Source: Acidobacteriota bacterium (GTDB lineage Bacteria > Acidobacteriota > Terriglobia > UBA7540). From it: a DNA stretch of 11,994 nt. The position numbers were made by a program, and so were the translations under genes. Under the pieces are notes generated by a model. That model was not told the origin of the DNA and did not search any database. It was given only the letters and a program-made list of their open reading frames with translations. This document shows positions 7,262 to 11,994 of this stretch, one piece after another; position 1 is the first letter of the stretch, and the number at the start of each line of letters is the position of its first letter. The stretch spans positions 1-11,994 of the forward strand of contig JAJYJL010000109.1 in NCBI GenBank assembly GCA_021789565.1, read 5' to 3'.

Positions 7262-7960
7262 TCAAACCTTGCGGAACAGCAATGCCTTCTTGACTTCTCC
7301 GATAGCGCGGGTCACGTTGATGCCGCGCGGGCAGGCCTCAACGCAGTTGAAAATCGTCCTGCAGCGCCATACGCCCTCGGCCGTATTCAGAATGTCGAGC
7401 CGCTCATCTTTTCCCTCGTCGCGGCTGTCAAAGATGAAGCGGTGCGCGTTCACAATCGCGGCCGGCCCCACGTAATCCGGGTTGGCCCAGAATGACGGGC
7501 AGGACGTTGTGCAGGCGCCGCACAGGATGCATTTCGTAGTGTCGTCAAACCTCTCACGGTCTTCGGGCAATTGTTTGCGTTCCTCGTCGGGCTCAGGCGA
7601 CTGGGTGATGAGATAAGGCTTGATCTTCTTGTACTTGTCGAAGAACGAGTCCATATCGACCAGCAGGTCCTTGATCACGTGAAAGCCCCGCATGGGCTCC
7701 ACGGTGATTTTGCCGCCCAGGTTTTTCAGCAGTAATTTGCAGGCCAGCCCGTTGTGGCCGTTGATGAGCATGGCGTCTGATCCGCACACACCATGGGCGC
7801 AGGAGCGGCGATAGGTCAGCGTCCCGTCGAGATACCACTTCACGTGGTTCAGCGCGTCGAGCAGCCTGTCGGTGGGCTCGGCTTCAAACTTGTACTCGCC
7901 CCACCACGGTTCCTGGTCCTTCTCCGGATTAAAGCGCCGGATCTTCAGCGTCACCTGCAT
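7262..7960 (-). CDS. sdhB: Succinate dehydrogenase iron-sulfur subunit
   Basis: SdhB carries electrons from the flavin in SdhA to the quinone site through three iron-sulfur clusters, on the cytoplasmic face of the inner membrane. The 232 residues show every ligand. The [2Fe-2S] site is C54, C59, D62 and C74 in SCAHGVCGSD...LAC, with Asp as the third ligand as in E. coli SdhB. The [4Fe-4S] cysteines are 144, 147, 150 and 210 (CILCGAC, ACPRGI). The [3Fe-4S] cysteines are 154, 200 and 206. Length matches the family (about 235). The ATG lies 3 bp after the sdhA stop, with its GGAAG ribosome site inside the end of sdhA, so the two are co-translated. It is the last gene of the sdhCDAB operon. Fumarate reductase is the main alternative; the set of two cytochrome subunits with this cluster pattern favours succinate oxidation. 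Confidence 0.96.
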   Translation of the reverse strand: MQVTLKIRRFNPEKDQEPWWGEYKFEAEPTDRLLDALNHVKWYLDGTLTYRRSCAHGVCGSDAMLINGHNGLACKLLLKNLGGKITVEPMRGFHVIKDLLVDMDSFFDKYKKIKPYLITQSPEPDEERKQLPEDRERFDDTTKCILCGACTTSCPSFWANPDYVGPAAIVNAHRFIFDSRDEGKDERLDILNTAEGVWRCRTIFNCVEACPRGINVTRAIGEVKKALLFRKV

Positions 7961-7963
7961 GGA

Positions 7964-9688
<1,725 letters not shown>

Positions 9689-9712
9689 CCCTTAATCCTC
9701 GGTTCCTTGACT

Positions 9713-9792
9713 CCCGCAGAGCGGGTGTAGCGGCGGGTTCATCCCGCCATAAGGTCAATGCCCTCGACGTGAGTTGGCGGCGTAAAGCCGCC
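9713..9792. repeat. Three consecutive hairpins between sdhD and sdhA
   Basis: The 128-bp gap inside the sdh operon holds three inverted repeats. They are CCCGC-AGA-GCGGG at 9713-9725, GGCGGG-TTCAT-CCCGCC at 9732-9748, and GGCGGC-GTAAA-GCCGCC at 9776-9792. None is followed by a T-run on the transcribed strand, so they do not look like intrinsic terminators. They could be a dispersed extragenic palindromic element or transcript-stabilising and processing structures. Other sdh junctions are 3-9 bp, which makes the gap stand out. Confidence 0.6.
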
Positions 9793-9816
9793 GCCACCAC
9801 CTCTTCAACGTCCCCC

Positions 9817-10197
9817 CTAAAAGGGATGGGCAGGATTAAACGTTAAAATCACCAGCGACCCCAGCACTAGGAACATGAATCCCAGCACGTAGAGCGAAGC
9901 CAGAGAAAACACCCGCCAGCCGCGCGAACCCACGTAATCATCGATCATCACCCGCACGCCGTTCAGCCCGTGGATAAACGCCAGCCACAACATCACCACG
10001 TCGTAGGTCCGCCAAAAGGGGGTCGCGTAACGCACGGCTACAAAGTGGTAATTGATCACTTCAATGTTGTTGATGATGTGCATGATGGCAAGGTGCCCGA
10101 GGACCATGAACAACAACACGACGCCCGATACGCGCATGAAGATCCATGCCAGAAGATCGATGCCGCCTTGAGGCTTTGGCCGTCCCGCTCCGTTCAT
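9817..10197 (-). CDS. sdhD: Succinate dehydrogenase membrane subunit SdhD-type
   Basis: A 126-residue membrane protein with three hydrophobic helices (about residues 14-42, 65-86 and 96-119), forming the heme/quinone anchor together with SdhC. Family signatures are R22 and S24 in FMRVSGVV (quinone-site Arg/Ser), H35 in VLGHLAIMH, and H76 in AFIHGLNGVRVMIDDY, candidate heme b ligands. SdhD sequences diverge strongly, and the assignment rests on these motifs plus its place between sdhC and sdhA. A strong AGGAGG overlaps the sdhC stop codon and sits 5 bases before the ATG, so translation of the two cytochrome subunits is tightly coupled. Which anchor is called C and which D is conventional; the label could be swapped. 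Confidence 0.88.
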   Translation of the reverse strand: MNGAGRPKPQGGIDLLAWIFMRVSGVVLLFMVLGHLAIMHIINNIEVINYHFVAVRYATPFWRTYDVVMLWLAFIHGLNGVRVMIDDYVGSRGWRVFSLASLYVLGFMFLVLGSLVILTFNPAHPF

Positions 10198-10206
10198 CCG
10201 TTCCTC

Positions 10207-10581
10207 CTACTTCACCATCCACGCCAGCATGTACATTGCGGCGGGCACAAAAATCACGGCAAAAATCGCAACCACGGCGTAAAAGAGCTTCTTCTGCGCC
10301 AGCGTGGATTCAGGCCAGAAGTCGATGATGATGATCCGCACGCCATTCAGGGCATGGTACAACACGGCGCCGGCCAGCAACACTTCTCCAATCCGAAACA
10401 GCGGATGGCGATAGATAGCCATGGTCTCGTTATAAATTCGGGGGCCCCAGCCGATCATCGCCGTGTCGACGATATGGGCCAGGAGAAAGACAAAAACACC
10501 GATCCCGGTGATGCGGTGCAGCAGCCAGGACCACTGGCCCTCGCCTCCGCGATAGGTGATGTACTTTGAGATTTTACCCAT
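10207..10581 (-). CDS. sdhC: Succinate dehydrogenase cytochrome b subunit SdhC-type
   Basis: A 124-residue three-helix membrane subunit. The helices lie at about 24-45, 65-87 and 98-121. LLHRITGIGVF carries the conserved H22/R23 near the quinone site. H36 (LLAH) and H76 (LYHALNGVR) are candidate heme b ligands. An in-frame ATG at 10734 would add 51 residues without hydrophobic or family character, and another ATG lies at 10644. I chose 10581 because the protein then opens MGKISKYITYRG, the family-like N-terminus. A promoter at 10643-10672 also lies upstream of this start and would exclude both longer forms. GGGAG is somewhat far, 12 bases before this ATG. First gene of sdhCDAB, 9 bp before sdhD. 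Confidence 0.88.
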   Translation of the reverse strand: MGKISKYITYRGGEGQWSWLLHRITGIGVFVFLLAHIVDTAMIGWGPRIYNETMAIYRHPLFRIGEVLLAGAVLYHALNGVRIIIIDFWPESTLAQKKLFYAVVAIFAVIFVPAAMYMLAWMVK

Positions 10582-10642
10582 GGTGATGCGGCACTCCCTC
10601 TGGAAGACGTCTGGCAGAAAGGGTCTTTCCGGTTGACTGGTC

Positions 10643-10672
10643 ATTGTAGGGCAAATATTCAGTGATTGGCAA
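10643..10672 (-). promoter_or_regulatory. Sigma70-like promoter of the sdhCDAB operon
   Basis: Read on the minus strand, TTGCCA (-35, 10667-10672, 5 of 6) and TACAAT (-10, 10643-10648, 5 of 6) are separated by 18 bases. Transcription would begin near 10636, giving a leader of about 55 bases before the sdhC ATG at 10581. This is the best two-box promoter in the window. It lies in the 232-bp region shared with the divergent mbfA gene, for which no clear promoter could be picked out. No operator palindrome was recognised. Confidence 0.6.
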
Positions 10673-10813
10673 TGGGCTGGGACACATATCACGCAAACCG
10701 CCAACTCCCGGCGAAACCCATCGCTATTTGCCACGGTTCCGTTTAGACTGGATTTCCGGCACTAGCCTGACAAACCAATAGAAGATTCCTGGACTCATTG
10801 AGGAGAACTCTTT

Positions 10814-11770
10814 ATGAGAGACTTCAACAGCCTTTCCGAGAGGGAAATTCTGGCCCTGGCCATCTTTCTGGAAGAGGAGGACGAGCGCATCTACGCGGAT
10901 TTGGCCGAAGGATTGCGCGAGGATTTCCCCGCCTCTTCGGAAGTATTTGATGGCATGCGTGAAGAAGAGTCCGGCCATCGCCGGCGCCTCATTGAGCTCT
11001 TCCGGCAAAAGTTCGGAGAGCACATTCCGCTGATTCGCCGCCAGGACGTCAGAGGTTTTGTCCAGCGGCAGCCCGTCTGGCTGATCCAGCCGCTCAACCT
11101 GAAAAAAATCCGCAACCAGGTGAGCGCCATGGAAGTGGAAACACGCCGCTTCTATGAGCGCGCCGCCGCTCGCGCCACCGACGCCGGCGTCCGCCAGCTT
11201 CTCGACGACCTTGCGCAGGTGGAACGCGCGCACTCGACGCGCGCCGAGGCGCTGGAGCGCGAAAAATTGGGGGCCGGCCAGGTGGAGCAGGAAGAAGAAG
11301 CCCAGCGCCGGCTGTTTCTCCTCCAGATCGTTCAGCCGGGACTGGCCGGCCTGATGGACGGCTCCGTCTCCACGCTGGCGCCCATCTTCGCCGCCGCCTT
11401 TGCCACCATGAGTAGCCATGACGCCTTCACCGTGGGCCTGGCCGCCTCAGTGGGCGCTGGTATCAGCATGGGCTTTGCCGAGGCGCTCTCCGATGACGGC
11501 AACCTCACCGGGCGCGGACATCCCTGGCTGCGCGGGGCCGTCTGTGGGCTGATGACCACGCTGGGCGGCATCGGCCATACGATGCCCTTCCTGATTGGGA
11601 ATTTTCATGTGGCAATGACCGTCGCCATCATGGTGGTGCTTGTGGAACTGAGCGCCATCTCCTGGGTGCGGCACCGCTACATGGATACTCCGGCATTCTC
11701 CGCCGGCGTGCAGGTCCTGCTGGGCGGAGCGCTCGTCTTCATCGCCGGCGTCCTCATCGGCAAATCGTGA
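10814..11770 (+). CDS. mbfA: MbfA-type ferritin-like/VIT1 membrane protein, probable iron exporter
   Basis: A 318-residue fusion of an N-terminal ferritin-like (rubrerythrin/erythrin) domain, about residues 1-150, with a C-terminal VIT1/CCC1-type membrane domain, about 170-318. This layout is that of MbfA, shown in rhizobia to export iron and protect against iron and peroxide stress. Candidate di-iron ligands are the acidic run at E20-E24, E52-x-x-H55 (EESGH), E107/E109 ([10 protein letters not shown]) and E137-x-x-H140 (ERAH). The membrane part opens with [15 protein letters not shown], the VIT signature, then [16 protein letters not shown] and about four to five hydrophobic helices. GAGGAG sits 8 bases before the ATG. 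It is transcribed divergently from sdhC and ends 5 bp from the next convergent stop. In rhizobia the gene is under Irr control; no such site was recognised here. Iron export is inferred from family and domain order. Confidence 0.9.
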   Translation: MRDFNSLSEREILALAIFLEEEDERIYADLAEGLREDFPASSEVFDGMREEESGHRRRLIELFRQKFGEHIPLIRRQDVRGFVQRQPVWLIQPLNLKKIRNQVSAMEVETRRFYERAAARATDAGVRQLLDDLAQVERAHSTRAEALEREKLGAGQVEQEEEAQRRLFLLQIVQPGLAGLMDGSVSTLAPIFAAAFATMSSHDAFTVGLAASVGAGISMGFAEALSDDGNLTGRGHPWLRGAVCGLMTTLGGIGHTMPFLIGNFHVAMTVAIMVVLVELSAISWVRHRYMDTPAFSAGVQVLLGGALVFIAGVLIGKS

Positions 11771-11775
11771 AGCCG

Positions 11776-11994
11776 TTACTTCACCTTTACCGGCACAACA
11801 CCCATCTTGGGCGGGGCGTACCACCACAACTTCCCGGCTTCGTTGTAGAATTGCAGCTCAGGTTTGCCATCAATCACGCCTATCCGTCCCCGGGGCTCGC
11901 CGCGCGGCCCCATCAGAAGGAACTCATGCGCGGCCACCGCGTTGGCGATATGCGTCGGAGCGCTGCGCTGGGCGTAGACTTTGAACCCTGTAGA
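11776..11994 (-). CDS. Unrecognised protein, C-terminal part only
   Basis: A reading frame enters from the right edge and ends at TAA (11776-11778), giving 72 visible residues, and it has no stop within the window before that. It begins in-frame at the edge with STGFKVYAQRSAPTHIANAV and closes WWYAPPKMGVVPVKVK. The middle has a loose beta-strand repeat: EFLLMGPRGEPRGRIGV then PELQFYNEAGKLWWYAP, that is, hydrophobic strand, charged turn with G-E or G-K, hydrophobic strand. Similar degenerate repeats occur in many bacterial proteins of unknown function, so no family is named. It converges on mbfA with 5 bp between stops and no room for a terminator. That it is coding is supported by continuous, ordered protein-like sequence to the edge. 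Function is unknown. Confidence 0.65.
   Translation of the reverse strand, partial: STGFKVYAQRSAPTHIANAVAAHEFLLMGPRGEPRGRIGVIDGKPELQFYNEAGKLWWYAPPKMGVVPVKVK

Noticed and set aside
10724..11419. Minus-strand frame of 231 codons opposite mbfA
   Set aside because: It is antisense to a clear ferritin-like/VIT1 gene with a good Shine-Dalgarno, and its translation shows no domain.

Overview
The window looks like a chromosomal segment of a GC-rich, Gram-negative soil-type bacterium, most likely an Acidobacteriota. That is an inference from gene content (a CRTAC1-type FG-GAP/ASPIC-UnbV protein with a Tat signal, a secreted IPT/TIG protein, paired thymidylate-kinase-like genes next to a CHAD protein, an MbfA-type ferritin/VIT1 protein) and not from a marker gene. 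No rRNA, tRNA, CRISPR array, transposase or phage gene was found.

Left part (1-2343): a CHAD-domain protein on the plus strand, cut by the left edge, meets tail-to-tail a minus-strand pair of thymidylate-kinase-like genes that overlap by ATGA. The second paralogue carries Arg where the Walker A lysine should be. Positions 2344-2781 are gene-poor and contain only a 41-codon reading frame that looks like the N-terminal membrane segment of an MscS-type channel, probably a remnant.

Middle part (2782-7209): three minus-strand genes for exported proteins. In transcription order these are a Tat-signal amidohydrolase, a Tat-signal CRTAC1 family protein interrupted by a single-base frameshift near 5516-5526, and a protein with two IPT/TIG domains. 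They lie directly downstream of the sdh genes, but a perfect TATAAT box before the CRTAC1 gene suggests at least one separate transcript.

Right part (7262-10581): a complete succinate dehydrogenase operon on the minus strand in the order sdhC-sdhD-sdhA-sdhB, with a good sigma70-like promoter at 10643-10672 that also fixes the sdhC start. A 128-bp gap with three hairpins separates sdhD from sdhA, while the other junctions are tight. Divergent from it is mbfA, a ferritin-like plus VIT1 membrane protein expected to export iron. Its stop lies 5 bp from the stop of an unrecognised convergent gene that leaves the window on the right.

Most of the window is ordinary metabolism and export. The parts worth a second look are the CHAD/paired-kinase cluster with its altered P-loop, the CRTAC1 frameshift, the MscS-like remnant, and the hairpins inside the sdh operon.
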